Source of the DNA: Diploptera punctata
Taxonomy: Eukaryota > Arthropoda > Insecta > Blattodea > Blaberidae
Assembly: GCA_030220185.1 (NCBI GenBank)
Contig: JASPKZ010010239.1
Span: 124,001 to 188,000, forward strand
DNA length: 64,000 nt
Reading direction: 5' to 3'
In this document: positions 43,336-53,833 of the stretch, piece by piece
Numbering within the stretch: position 1 is the first letter of the stretch
Layout: the number at the start of each line of letters is the position of its first letter
Made by a program: the position numbers and the translations under genes
Notes under the pieces: model-generated
Databases searched by the model: none
Told to the model about the DNA's origin: nothing
The model's input: only the letters and a program-made list of their open reading frames with translations

Positions 43336-43386
43336 ACTCGCCACTGAAGATGCCCTCCGCAGTTGAGGGCGAAACGTCTGGTATCA
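43336..43386 (+). ncRNA. Candidate hammerhead ribozyme in Penelope-like 3' end, right
   Basis: Same core as 42201-42250: CTGAAGA (43344-43350), stem II GCCCTC/GAGGGC, GAAACGTC (43371-43378), TGGT. Complete by the consensus. Confidence 0.75.
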
Positions 43387-43466
43387 ACACCAACTATGGA
43401 CCACGGCCACAGAACCCGGAATCACACAACATTATGATTACCGGCCGTGAAAGCCTGCATTCAACT

Positions 43467-43520
43467 AATAATATAATAATATAATAATATTAATAATAAT
43501 AATAATAATAATAATAAAAT
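43467..43520. repeat. (AAT)n/(TAATAT)n microsatellite
   Basis: Follows the right end of the Penelope-like dimer. Confidence 0.85.
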
Positions 43521-43561
43521 TAATAATAAAGAATATTTTTGTATGTATCATTATTTTACTT

Positions 43562-43735
43562 TTATGGCCATCATTATCATCCTCATCTTCATCCTTATCC
43601 TTATCACCATCCTTCACCGGTGTGGAAAGCAACCTACAATTCCGTAGTAAAGCTGCAAGCATAGCATGGAAATGCTATGATTGCAGTGAAGGACCTTCCC
43701 TCGGACAGAATTACTATGGATGGACGGATGGACTT
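43562..43735 (+). mobile_element. SINE family C, 3' half
   Basis: CACCGGTGTGGAAAGCAACC, GCTGCAAGCATAGCATGG and GATTGCAGTGAAGGACC, without the tRNA-like head. Confidence 0.8.
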
Positions 43736-44165
43736 TGATTAGTCGAAAGAAAAAAAAATTGATGGGACAACGTAATAGAAATAAACACTAGTAATGATTA
43801 TGCAGAGGATATTTAATAACTATATCATCACATTAAGAACGCATGGGAGGAAAGATACACGCGTCTACCGTATGTCCTTGCAGTTTTCTCTGTACACCAA
43901 TATGACTTACATATCAAGGTGCTGCATCCTACTTCAAAAACAGGTGGAGTAGGATTAATGATTATTAAAAGGAACAACTCAATCTATGTTTAGCAATTTT
44001 TATACGCAGTACAAGTACATCCTTAATTGTGGTTTTAACGTACGGTTGTGACGAAACAGGCTGTCGTTACGGGAGAGTCCTACAGAGTACTTGATGTCAC
44101 ACCCCGTACAGTAATAATACAATTGCTCAGTTTACTTGCTAAATCCCATCAATAAAATACATAGA
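43736..44165. other. No recognised feature
   Basis: No ORF, tRNA or repeat match seen. Confidence 0.4.
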
Positions 44166-44169
44166 ATGT

Positions 44170-45235
44170 TGATGTTTTTACACGCTTTATATTAGCGATT
44201 TTCACCCACTTAAAATCATTGGATCGACTTGAAACATTGCATACTTGTAAAAGACCCATGACAATATAATAATTTCAATATTTTGTTTCTAAAATCATAG
44301 CCAGAATCATCAGAAAATAAAAAAAAGTGTCTTTGTATCTATGGAACGGAATTTTAAACACGATTTTCACCCACTTAGAAACATTGGATCGACTCGAAAC
44401 TTTGTATACGTGTAAAGGATCCATGACAATATAATAATTTCATTTTTGTTTTCTAAAATTCTGTCCAGAATCATCAGAAAATAAAAAAAATGTGTCTTTG
44501 TATCTATGTAACGGAATTTTTGAACACGATTTTCACCCACTTAGAAACACTGGATCGACTTGAAACTTTGTGTACTTGTAAAGGACCCGTGACAATATAA
44601 TAATTTCATATTTTGTTTCTAGAATCCTGGCCAGACTCATCAGAAAATAAAAAAAATGAAAACTGGTATAATAGGTTGCGGACTTGTCGACTTTTTAGTC
44701 AATCGTTGTAAGAGTTCAGTTGGTAGAGCGGTACACTCTAGTGGTATATAATTTCTGTAACCCATAGGTCGCTGGTTCAAATCCGGCTGGGAGATTTTTT
44801 AGAAGGGTATTACTTTCAGCTCATACTACAATAGAATCGAATTTAAAGATATTTACATTTTTATCTTATTCTGTAAAATATTAAAACTAAAAAATAAATA
44901 ATAGTTTTAAAAACTAAAACAACACGCTTTATTAGAAAACCGAACTAAAAAAATGAAAAATAATTATAATTTCCAACACGCTTGGGATAAATAATTTTAC
45001 CATCAAAAGCGTGGGGTGCTTTTTATGATTTTTACATTTTCTTCTTAGAGACTTTACTTTTACCAATATCTGTTTGTTATCAAATATATTAATTGATAAA
45101 GAGCACCCCACGCTTTTGATGGTAAAATTATTTATCCCAAGCGTGTTGGAAATTAAAGTTATTTTTCCTTTTTTTTATTTCAGTTTTCTAATAAAGCGTG
45201 TTGTTTTAGTTTTTTAAAACTATTATTTATTTAAG
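44170..45235. mobile_element. Foldback element F, second copy
   Basis: Starts TTTTTACACGCTTTATATTA, lacks the GACCTGTATCTATC run, has about three minisatellite units (44196-44660), a tRNA-Tyr-like unit (44703-44788) and palindrome arms around 45060. The right arm ends at about 45235 without the second tRNA-like unit, so the copy is truncated on the right. Confidence 0.8.
44703..44788 (+). tRNA. tRNA-Tyr-like unit with intron-like insert (pseudo-tRNA)
   Basis: Has GTTCAGTTGGTAGAGCGG, an anticodon region CTCTAGTGGTATATAATTTC, and CATAGGTCGCTGGTTCAAAT. Most tRNA-like of the three copies, still without acceptor pairing. Confidence 0.6.
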
Positions 45236-45539
45236 TAGTATGTTGAACAATTATTTATTGTTAAAGTATGCTTTATAAATGAATTTGAACGTTACAACAA
45301 ATTTTATTGTTGATCTACATTTCCCATCATTATATCCATATAATTAGATCTATAGTATATCTCATATTAGGTCTACAAATAAAGTTTGTTACATTCTGTC
45401 GAAGATTCATGGCAAAAGTAAATAAATGAATAGTTAAAATTATTAATATGAATCAGCGTTGAAACATTTTAAGAAAAATTCTAATTCCAATATAAATCTA
45501 TGTCTTCCAAAAATATGACGTCTACATGGATCAAATTAA

Positions 45540-46040
45540 TATCTACAGAGTGTCCAGAAATTTCAATTAGAAACATCTAGGGTTTGTAGATAACGCTTTG
45601 AATAGGAACCTTTTTCCGGAACCGTACGTTGTCGAGTTGATGATATAACTTAGCATTGAGCGTTTAATTCTCCCGCGTCTGCCGGGGATTAATCGATAGT
45701 AATTTAATTATTTATGACTCATTAATTATATTTTCATAACCCTATATTCACTTATTTCTTGACAATATCTAATGTCAAGGGAGAAAAAACTCTTATTTTG
45801 TCACTGTAATAATTTTTTTTCTACGCAAATTATCAAAATTTCTCTACTGTATTTAACATTGTGATTAGTACTTATCCACTATATCAACGGTTCGATATGG
45901 CGACCACCAAGTTCGTTTCATATACCCGCGAATCATGTTCTGGTGCACTCGCTCCATCTCATTCTTACAGTGACAAAGTGGAGTTTCATTATTTTTTCCT
46001 TGGCATCGGACATTGTCACGAAATCTTTGAATGTTGGTTT
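45540..46040 (+). repeat. Interspersed repeat family J, second copy
   Basis: TGTAGATAACGCTTTGAATA (45590) and TTATTTTTTCCTTGGCATCG (45988) correspond to 19405-19430 and 20595-20625. Confidence 0.55.
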
Positions 46041-46277
46041 GTATAAATGTTAGTATCTAAGTATAAAGACATTAAATGCCTATCGATTTATCACAAGCAG
46101 ATGCGTAAGATGTAAACTCTTAATGTTAATAATTTGTTCTATCTTCAGCAGAAAATTATACGTTCCGGACAAAGGTTCATATTCAATAGTTGTCTACTCG
46201 GTTCCTTCTACAAGCCTTCGAAGTTTGTAATGGGAATTTTCGAACCATCTGAAAAAAAAAATATATATATATTATTT

Positions 46278-46336
46278 TTTTTATTATTGATTTCGTACAT
46301 CTCAATGATGGATAAATCATATTTGAAGAGAAAAAT
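46278..46336 (+). repeat. 59-bp perfect direct repeat, left
   Basis: Identical to 46571-46629 (contains GTACATCTCAATGATGGATA); the pair encloses a tRNA-like unit. Confidence 0.95.
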
Positions 46337-46340
46337 TATA

Positions 46341-46414
46341 CGCTCAGACCGGGACTTGAACCCGGGACCCTTGGTTCTCCAGACCAAGTGCTCTACCAAC
46401 TGAGCTACCTGAGC
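46341..46414 (-). tRNA. tRNA-like unit in a composite repeat
   Basis: Minus strand folds as 7-bp acceptor GCTCAGG/TCTGAGC, D arm GCTC-AGTTGGTA-GAGC, T arm CCGGG-TTCAAGT-CCCGG. The anticodon stem CTTGG/CCAAG leaves a 9-nt loop TCTGGAGAA, not 7, so no anticodon is assigned. Probably a tRNA-derived SINE part or pseudogene, yet acceptor and arms are intact. Confidence 0.6.
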
Positions 46415-46570
46415 AAGTACCGATCTATACGCAAATCTTTCTCTATATACATTGTAATTCCCATTCACCAAATGCTGTGAAGCCATGCTTCTATCTTGCA
46501 AATGGCGGCTCCTTTATTAAGAAGACATATTTGGGAATTATACATTACAGCCAGTACGGCTTTTTCCAAG

Positions 46571-46629
46571 TTTTTATTATTGATTTCGTACATCTCAATG
46601 ATGGATAAATCATATTTGAAGAGAAAAAT
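46571..46629 (+). repeat. 59-bp perfect direct repeat, right
   Basis: See 46278-46336. Confidence 0.95.
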
Positions 46630-46827
46630 AAATCTCTTCAAATATGATATATATATTACTTTATTTTCATTCTAAATTCCTACAGAACACTAAAATCAGT
46701 ATCTATGTGATGCAAGGTGACCGCACTAATGAGTAGACTTCATTTTGTTTTTTTTTTATGTCACATACCTTTATTTAACATTTTCCAATACTGTTATTTT
46801 AACACAGTTCCTATAATGGATCATATT

Positions 46828-47015
46828 ATAATATTGTTGTGAAAAGAAAAATTAATGTCTGAACCAGGATTCGAACCGTGGACCTCTAGTTCTCCAGAAT
46901 GTTTGTGCCAGGTCTAGAATAGTGTAGTGGGCTGCACTGGAGAACTAGAGGTCCACGGTTCGATTCCTGGTTCAGACAATTTTTCTTTTCACAATATCAT
47001 TATAATATCACATAC
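46828..47015. repeat. Palindrome of two tRNA-like 3' halves
   Basis: Left arm (minus) and right arm (plus) both read CTGGAGAACTAGAGGTCCAC then the B-box segment GGTTCGATTCCTGG and CAATTTTTCTTTTCACAA. About 33 bp separate them. The 3' halves resemble the unit at 46341-46414, but the 5' halves are missing. Confidence 0.85.
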
Positions 47016-47019
47016 CTTT

Positions 47020-47990
47020 AGTCAACCATTGGTTGAATATATTTGGATAACAAAAAAATATGCATGGCCCCTTAATGAATGTAAGCGACATATCTTCAAG
47101 TTTACTCTTTTTACTGCTGTGCTGAAGTAACTGAAACTGGATGTTAATTTAATAAAAATAACAATCTGACAGGTTTTTATTTTGCATTGAATCAATGGCA
47201 TCAACGATTCTGCTGGGAAAGTCACACATATACTATACCATAAAGCAGTCTTCAAAATACAAACTTATGGAAATACATGATTCATAAATTATTATTACTA
47301 ACATTAGAATATTGTAAGATTTTTAAAATAAGTTGGTGTGTTGAAGTATAATATTTTTCTTGAACTTAAATAGATAAAGGACCAACTGGGTAAAATAGAA
47401 TTGCATTTAGATAAACGAATTATATATTTTTGACGTGAATAATAAATTTCCAAATAACGAATTATAAGATAAGACTTTTATGACTCGTATAACCAGAATA
47501 CTGGTATTTCGTATTAAGATGTTATTTTCATTTTTTCTCTCTCAGAGATCTTAGTTTATCCCGTGTTATTTCTAAAAAGGAAGGTGGATTACTATGGACA
47601 AGATTGGTAGATTCGGAAAGAATGTGGAGCAACAGATACTGAGCCGGTAAACATATAGAAAGAAAGAGAAGGTAAACAAAAGAAACTTGGTAAAGGAGAG
47701 GAGATTGATGAGGGGTGGAGGCAGACTGCCACCTGTCGGAGACTTCCTGTACTAAACATCGTGCATCAACAGGCGAGTCTGATCCAAACATAAAGCTGAC
47801 AGGAGCTTGTGAGGATTCTGTGTATCCTCTATCTCTCTGCATCTAATAATATTTTATTTCTTCTTATAGTTATTCATAATATATCTATAAAATGTATCTT
47901 ATTTCAATTAACTTCCAATTATAGTTCTGGCTACCAAGAATTGCACGAATAAGTGGCATATTAAAAAAATTCTATATGGTAGTGCCCGAG
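47020..47990. other. No recognised feature
   Basis: The 104-codon minus frame at 47528-47842 is the only long opening; it has a hydrophobic middle (VSFVYLLFLSICLPAQYLLL) but no recognised motif and no context. I do not call it. Confidence 0.35.
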
Positions 47991-47999
47991 TAATAACTA

Positions 48000-48211
48000 A
48001 CCGCTGAAGATTATTTAGTCATCCGGAGAAGGAAGATGATCATAATATGAAACCAGATATAAGAACAGTTACGACTCAATGACTGTGATAAGCAGGACAT
48101 GTGCCACGAATGAGGAATGAAAGACATGAAAACTTCTAGTAGCGAAACCACAGGGAAAGCACCCAGAAGGTATGCCAAGAATGAGATGGGAGAACAATGT
48201 TAACCTCTAGC
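48000..48211 (+). pseudogene. LINE family K, C-terminal fragment
   Basis: The plus strand parallels 59520-59680: AGGACATGTGCCACGAATGA, GAAAGCACCCAGAAGGTATG, AATGAGATGGGAGAACAATG. Joined directly to repeat I at 48212. Confidence 0.7.
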
Positions 48212-49200
48212 TAATGTCCGGCATGCGCTTATATACCTAAATAAATTATGTGTTTTTGCATTTAGTTGAATAAGTAAAAGGAAAAATAAATATAAATTTA
48301 TGTGATTATTTATAGATACCCCTTGCTGATTACCCGACGTTGCCTGGGAATCTACGCAACCCGATGTACTTGACATAAATGAGCTGAAAGACAAAATTCG
48401 TTATTTTGAGTTATCCATAAAAGAATACCCGCTGTGCGCTCCTATGCTTGCCCGGGAATTTACTTATCCCGATCATCTTGGCATCAATTAAAAGCAAAAA
48501 TGGTTATTGTGAGTTATCCTTATAAGATAAGTAGATGCTGTCGCGGACGTTTCTGTGGAGTTTTATGAGATATTCAATTCTGTGTACAATAATTTTTTGT
48601 ATTTGTTATGCCTTAGGCAGCGTAAGCCATTTAAGCTTACAAAAAAACGACATTTGTTCACGTTTTTTCACTACAGAAGGTGATTTTTAAGGGTGAAGGG
48701 CTTGAGAATTAAAACTCTCGTATAACCTATAACCTTCCCGGGAAAATCCTCAACATTTTGCAAATAGCCCCATGACAATTGAATGAATGGTATGGTAGTA
48801 TATGCTCGCCCGAAAATATACTTATCCAGATCTCCTTGGTATTGATGAAAAACAAAAATGGCTATTGTGCGTTATCTGTAAAAGATAAACATATGCTGTC
48901 GCGGACTTTTTTTGTAGAGTTTTTTGAGATATTCAATTCTGCGTACATTAATTTTGTGTATTTGTTATGCTTTAGGAAGGCGTAAGCCATTTAAGGGTAA
49001 AAAAGGGACTTTTCACGTTTTTCGCTATGTAGGGTGTTTTTAAGGGTATAGGAGTTGAGTCTCAACTCTCTTATAGCCTATGTTCATCCCGGGAATCTCC
49101 TGAACATTTTGCAAAAAGAACCCTTCACAATCGGATCAACGGTATGGCCGCGAATAAAGTACAAACAAACAAACATTCATTTTTATATATTAGATGATTT
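48212..49200 (+). repeat. Interspersed repeat family I
   Basis: Starts CTAGCTAATGTCCGGCATGC, contains ATGCTGTCGCGGAC twice (48537 and 48893) and GCGTAAGCCATTTAAG twice, and ends near TTTATATATTAGATGATTTG. The tandem doubling makes it longer than 57645-58135. Confidence 0.75.
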
Positions 49201-49682
49201 GGGAGAGGTGAATTATACAGCGAACGATTGGATAACACTAAGAACATAGATTTATTGAGAGCATAAGTCTGCGCAGCTATGAACTTCCGGGTCCGTTAGT
49301 ATCAATGCGTTTAATTAATTAGGTTAGGAAAGATTTCCGATGAACAAGTTAACGATATTTTATTTAATCGGAACTAGAAATTTTGGTGGTGATAAAGTAT
49401 TTTTAATTTAATTATTTATAGTTTCATTCTTAATTTCATTGAAATATTTATACACGTCCAACTAAGCCCTCTATGAGAAGGTGCAATAATAGACAATTTC
49501 CATAAGTTCAAAATTACAGATAATCTAGTTTTAATATTTAAAGAAATATTTGTTTCCGCTGTTGAATTTATTACTTAAATAAATATTTTATTACGTATAT
49601 TAAACCGCAAATAATTCATTCAGTCTTCCCAAATGCTAACTTATTTTAATAAAACAGCGGAAAAAAAGGCAATATACTTAAC

Positions 49683-49685
49683 AGG

Positions 49686-49712
<27 letters not shown>
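49683..49712. repeat. (TA)n microsatellite
   Basis: About 14 TA units. Confidence 0.9.
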
Positions 49713-49717
<5 letters not shown>

Positions 49718-49824
49718 CTCTACAGCCAAAATGCGTTTATACTTGTGTAGGTGGTGATGACACAATTAGGAATTTTCTATCACTTGGGTTAAATTCACGC
49801 AAAAACGTTCTCATTGTCAGATGC

Positions 49825-50400
49825 CGTCCCTAATACACATGGCTAGCGTGCGCGGCTGTCCTGAATATGATTCCAAGTACAAATCTTGGTTGTTCCAGAG
49901 GGTTATTGGTGATGGGCTATACGGGATTTTTATGTTTTTTCGGGGTTTTGCTATTTCCCGAATTTCAAACCACTAATACTCCCCTTTCCCTCCCCTTCAT
50001 GCCATTTCATTCCCTTGATTAATTTCATATCACCCTTCACCTAATTTCAGGTTACAAAAAATAGTTGGTTGAAAATCCACAGATGTTGAAAAAATGGGTT
50101 GGAGGGAACTAGTGGGGTGTTACCAGGGTACTGCCTCATGACTCTGAGTTGGAGCAATAAAAGGGACAGAAGGGCTCAATGGGAGGGTTGTAATCTTCCT
50201 CATGGCCACGGGCCCAATCTAAAATATAGCAGGACGAGTCATTGGAATAGAACTTGGTGTGTCGGACCGGAAAAACAACTTATACATAATACCGTAGAAT
50301 AGACTTTCATTCCACTCATATGCATAATACTGGGTGGTGCAACATACATTTCAGGTGGTGGTACTCAGGGCATTCTGCACTCCCAGTTTCAATAAAGAAC
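49825..50400 (+). mobile_element. Possible SINE, degraded tRNA-like head
   Basis: Head-like segment TGGCTAGCGTGCGCGGCTGT followed by CCAAGTACAAATCTTGG at the B-box position, then TTCGGGGTTTTGCTATTTCC, a phrase common in insect SINE bodies. Only one copy in the window, so the call is tentative. Confidence 0.45.
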
Positions 50401-50819
50401 TAAACAAATATTGTCGGATTACATCAGAAGGCAACTTCACTAAATTCCCAATATTAATATATGTTTATTGATGTTTATCATTTTTTATATATCGATATTT
50501 TCGTCTGTGGTAGTATGTGGTCCTAGTGGTGTATATCATGTTGGCTGATATATATAAATTGTGATATGCCATTTATTTCTGCCCAGTCTAATGTATCCAT
50601 GACCTCATCGTAGCTCCTGGGTAACGCTAAGAATGGAAGGCCGAAAAGTCAGTACCTGACGCTGAAATTGGGACATGTTAACTAGAAGAGACATCCCCGA
50701 CCGAAAACATCAATCCTTGGAGCAAGGTTGACACCCCTTATCTGAGATAAAATACTCGTTACGAGATAAAAAGAAGCAAAAGCTGGACGGACGTTCTTAG
50801 TACAACATGACAGACACTT

Positions 50820-51560
50820 TACTGAGATGAGAATTGGAACCTGGAATGTTTCATCGCTGTATAAATCTGGTACATTTAAAATGCTACTAGATCAATTAGA
50901 TGAATATAGATTAGATATTACAGCAATATAAAATGGAGGCGGTTATAAGAGGTGCTTATAGGGAAGAAAACATTTTACAGCTATGACCGATGGAATCATA
51001 ATTTTGGTACTGGGTTTGCAATAAAATAAAAGGTTAACATCTTATCTTAGATTTTAAAGCTAGGTCACCTAGAATGTGTAGCATAAGAATTAGGGGACAC
51101 CTCAATTACGATCTGATTTGTGTCCATGTTCTTACCAGGAAATAAGGCTGAAAAACATTTTTTCATGAAGGGTTCAAGTTTATGATAAGTGTAGTAAGAG
51201 AAATATTAAACTAGTTTTAGTTGATCTAAATGCCCAAGTAGACAAGGAAGATTCTTTTAGACTAGTTATAGGAAGATACAGCTTACATACCTTAGCTAAT
51301 GATAACGGAACAAGGCTGATTGACTTTCCCTCATCAAAGAATATGGTAATTTTGTAGTAAAATATTCCCACATAAAGAGATCTACAAAGTAACATGGAAA
51401 TATCTCCAAATTGATCATTTTGTATTTGACTCAAAACAATCTCTCGGATTTTATTGATGTAAGGAACTAACGTGGGGAAAATGTAGATTCTGATCAATAT
51501 TTGGTTATTTCAAGAATAAGAACCCACACATCGAACGCAAAAAGCAAAGGATAGCTAATT
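50820..51560 (+). pseudogene. Endonuclease domain of the host LINE
   Basis: MRIGTWNVSSLYKSGTFKML at 50830 is the N-terminal strand with the catalytic Asn; LDEYRLDITAI follows. SPRMCSIRIRGHLNYDLICV near 51070-51130 and IYKVTWKYLQIDHFVFDSKQ near 51385-51440 (strand with TW and ID) are the later conserved blocks. Many stops and small deletions: clearly older than 5230-8165. Confidence 0.72.
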
Positions 51561-52877
51561 AGAATATATAATATTCAGAAGTTGAAAGATTTAGAAAATA
51601 GCTAAATTTACTCAGAGAGTCGATGATAATTTGAAGGGTATCCCTGATGGTGAGAGTACCAGTGATGGCCTGAAGAGTATCACTGATAGTAAGTGTATCA
51701 GTAATCATTGGAAGGTACTTAGGAATATCTAAATAGAGGTAGCAGACAATACATTAGGAAAAGCTGATAAAACTAAACACCATTGGTTTAATGCAGTGTG
51801 TGTGTGTGTGTGTGTCTATTATAAAAACTAAAGGCTTATAGGAGAACGCAGCGAAAAATAAATATCCATAATGCTAATGACGAACACCGTTTGGCTGGAT
51901 AAGAACAGAAAAGACTTAATAGAACAATCATTGTATCTTGAAAGTTAATTTAAAGAATTTGAAAAGTTAACAAATAAGAATGAAAAATATACCTTTTCTT
52001 ATAAGAAATGTAATCTTCTTCTTCTTCTTTTTCACTTCCTGGTTTAGGCAAGAGTTGCCTGTTCCGTCTTCACTAATAGAAATAAATTTAATATAAATAC
52101 AAATTGTTTTCTCCCTGAACAACACCATGTAAGGATAAAAAGGATAACTTTTAAACAGAGGAAATGATAATTATGACAAGATAGGTAAAGTATTTTAACG
52201 AATTACTGAATGAATATGTAATGAGAAATTTGATGCAATTGCAATAATTACGAATCCTGAATGTCCTGGATTTGAACCGCCACCACCAACATTTGATGAG
52301 ATTGAAAATGCAACTGATAGAAAGAAGAATAATAAAACTTCAGGGATGGATCTCTTGAAGCAGGTCTATTAAGAATTCAGGCCAAGAATATAAATAACTA
52401 TTAAACTAACTGGTTGTGGAAATAAGAAATGAAGATACAATTTCAGAGGATTGAAATCAAAGTATAATATCCCAATACTTAAGAAAGGTGTTATGACGGT
52501 ATGCTCTTATTATAAGGGAATTTGTTTGTTGCGAAGTTTATAAAATATTTTGTAATATTTTGCCCCTTTTGCAGAAAACGTTCTGATTATCAGTGTGGAT
52601 TCTGGCAGGGCCGGTCCACGACAGATCAAATTACGATTTTCGACAAATACGTCAAAGTGTAATACATACTATTTTCATAGACTTCAAAGCGACATATGAA
52701 GCTACAGATATACTCAACTCTATATTGCAATGCAATGATTCCAGATCCCGATCAAGCTTATTAATCTGGTTAAACCTTCCATGAATAATACTAGAGGACA
52801 GATTAAAATTAAGAACGTGATGTCTCACAGCTTCTCAGTTAAAACTGTGTTAGACAGGAAGATGCTCTTGCATGTCT

Positions 52878-53522
52878 TCTTCTTTTTCTTCTTCCTTTCC
52901 AGGATTAGGTCAATGCCACCTGTTCCGGTCTCAAGTCCATCGTTTCCTTGGTCGTCCCAAAGATCTTTTTCCATGTGGTTTGTAGGCGTTGATCTTTTTG
53001 GGTAATCTTGTATTGTCCATTCTGTCTAAATGTTCTTTCCATTGGTATTTGTGCTCGTCTAGTTTATCGAGTATTGAAAATATATCCAGTTCATTTCTTA
53101 TTGATTCATTGTGTAATCCATGTGAAACTTGGGCTCCAGTGAAAAGAACAGAAGGATAGAATACAGACGGCAGAGATGCGGTTCCTAAGACAAGTAAAAG
53201 GATGTACAAGACTTGATAGAATAAGAAATGAGGATATAAGAGAAGAATTGAAAGTACAGCCTTTATTGGATAAAGTCACGAATTACAGACAGAAATGGAT
53301 TGATCACATGGATGGAATGAGTAAGGAGAGATATCCATTGTTAGCAAGAAATTATCAAGCAAGAGGAAGGCGTGATGTTGGAAGACCTAGAAGACGTTGG
53401 GATGATGCAATATGAAGTCGGAACGGGCAATTGCCTAATCCCTGGAGTGATGATGATGATGTGTAATCCATCCATGCGTGTACACCCTTTTACGGATCTT
53501 AAAAATTTCATCACTCAGAAGT
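52878..53522 (-). mobile_element. LINE 3' end inserted in host LINE, 13-bp target duplication
   Basis: CTCTTGCATGTCT at 52865-52877 and 53523-53535 bounds it. Minus strand: ILDKLDEHKYQWKEHLDRMD, NTRLPKKINAYKPHGKRSLG then RPRKRW, and a 3' UTR ending with GAAGAAGAAAAAGAAG. Domain is of the same type as 34526-35046. Confidence 0.85.
53122..53459 (+). mobile_element. LINE 3' end nested within the previous insertion, 12-bp target duplication
   Basis: TGTGTAATCCAT at 53110-53121 and 53460-53471. Plus strand reads MRFLRQVKGCTRLDRIRNED, LKVQPLLDKVTNYRQKWIDH and RGRRDVGRPRRRWDDAI. Ends in (GAT)n. Coding is intact over 79 codons, so this is a young insertion. Confidence 0.9.
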
Positions 53523-53833
53523 CTCTTGCATGTCTACTTGTCAAAATTTCCCTGGAAAAAAGTTATGAGTGATGTTGATCTCAACATAAGAGGTCTATCT
53601 TCTATAAATCAGTTCAAGCTCTCGCATACGCTGATGATATAGATGTTATAGCAAGAACCCAGACGACTATAAAGAATGATTTTATTATTTACAAGTAAAA
53701 GCAAAGAAAATTCATCTACTCTTTAATGAGAAAAAAACCAAATAATGTCACCTATCAGGAAAGATTGTAGCGAGTATCCCTCTTATTTTCAAATTGGACA
53801 ATATCAATTTGAAACAGTGCATAGTTTTACATA

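Larger units (their letters stand above)
42151..43470. mobile_element. Penelope-like element, head-to-head truncated dimer
   Basis: Two arms, 42151-42776 (minus) and 42811-43435 (plus), about 98% alike by eye, meet at a run of 32 T. Both arms are truncated at the same point, so the structure looks like an inverted duplication, not two independent insertions. Each arm runs GIY-YIG domain, C-terminal linker, hammerhead motif, short terminal tail. The right arm continues further (TTACCGGCCGTGAAAGCC), the left stops at ATTAT. Confidence 0.88.
52260..53831 (+). pseudogene. Reverse transcriptase of the host LINE (interrupted)
   Basis: TFDEIENATDRKKNNKTSGM (about 52300), YQCGFWQGRSTTDQITIF (about 52588-52645), then IFIDFKATYEATD (motif A, about 52672; the first catalytic Asp is kept, the second is Glu-like). 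MNNTRGQIKIKN follows at 52781. RQEDALACLLV (motif B) is split by the insertion at 52878-53522. ALAYADDIDVIARTQ (motif C YADD) lies at about 53612-53660. Frame breaks throughout. Confidence 0.78.

Noticed and set aside
46341..46414. Functional tRNA gene
   Set aside because: The anticodon loop has 9 nt and the unit sits in a repeat; kept as tRNA-like only.
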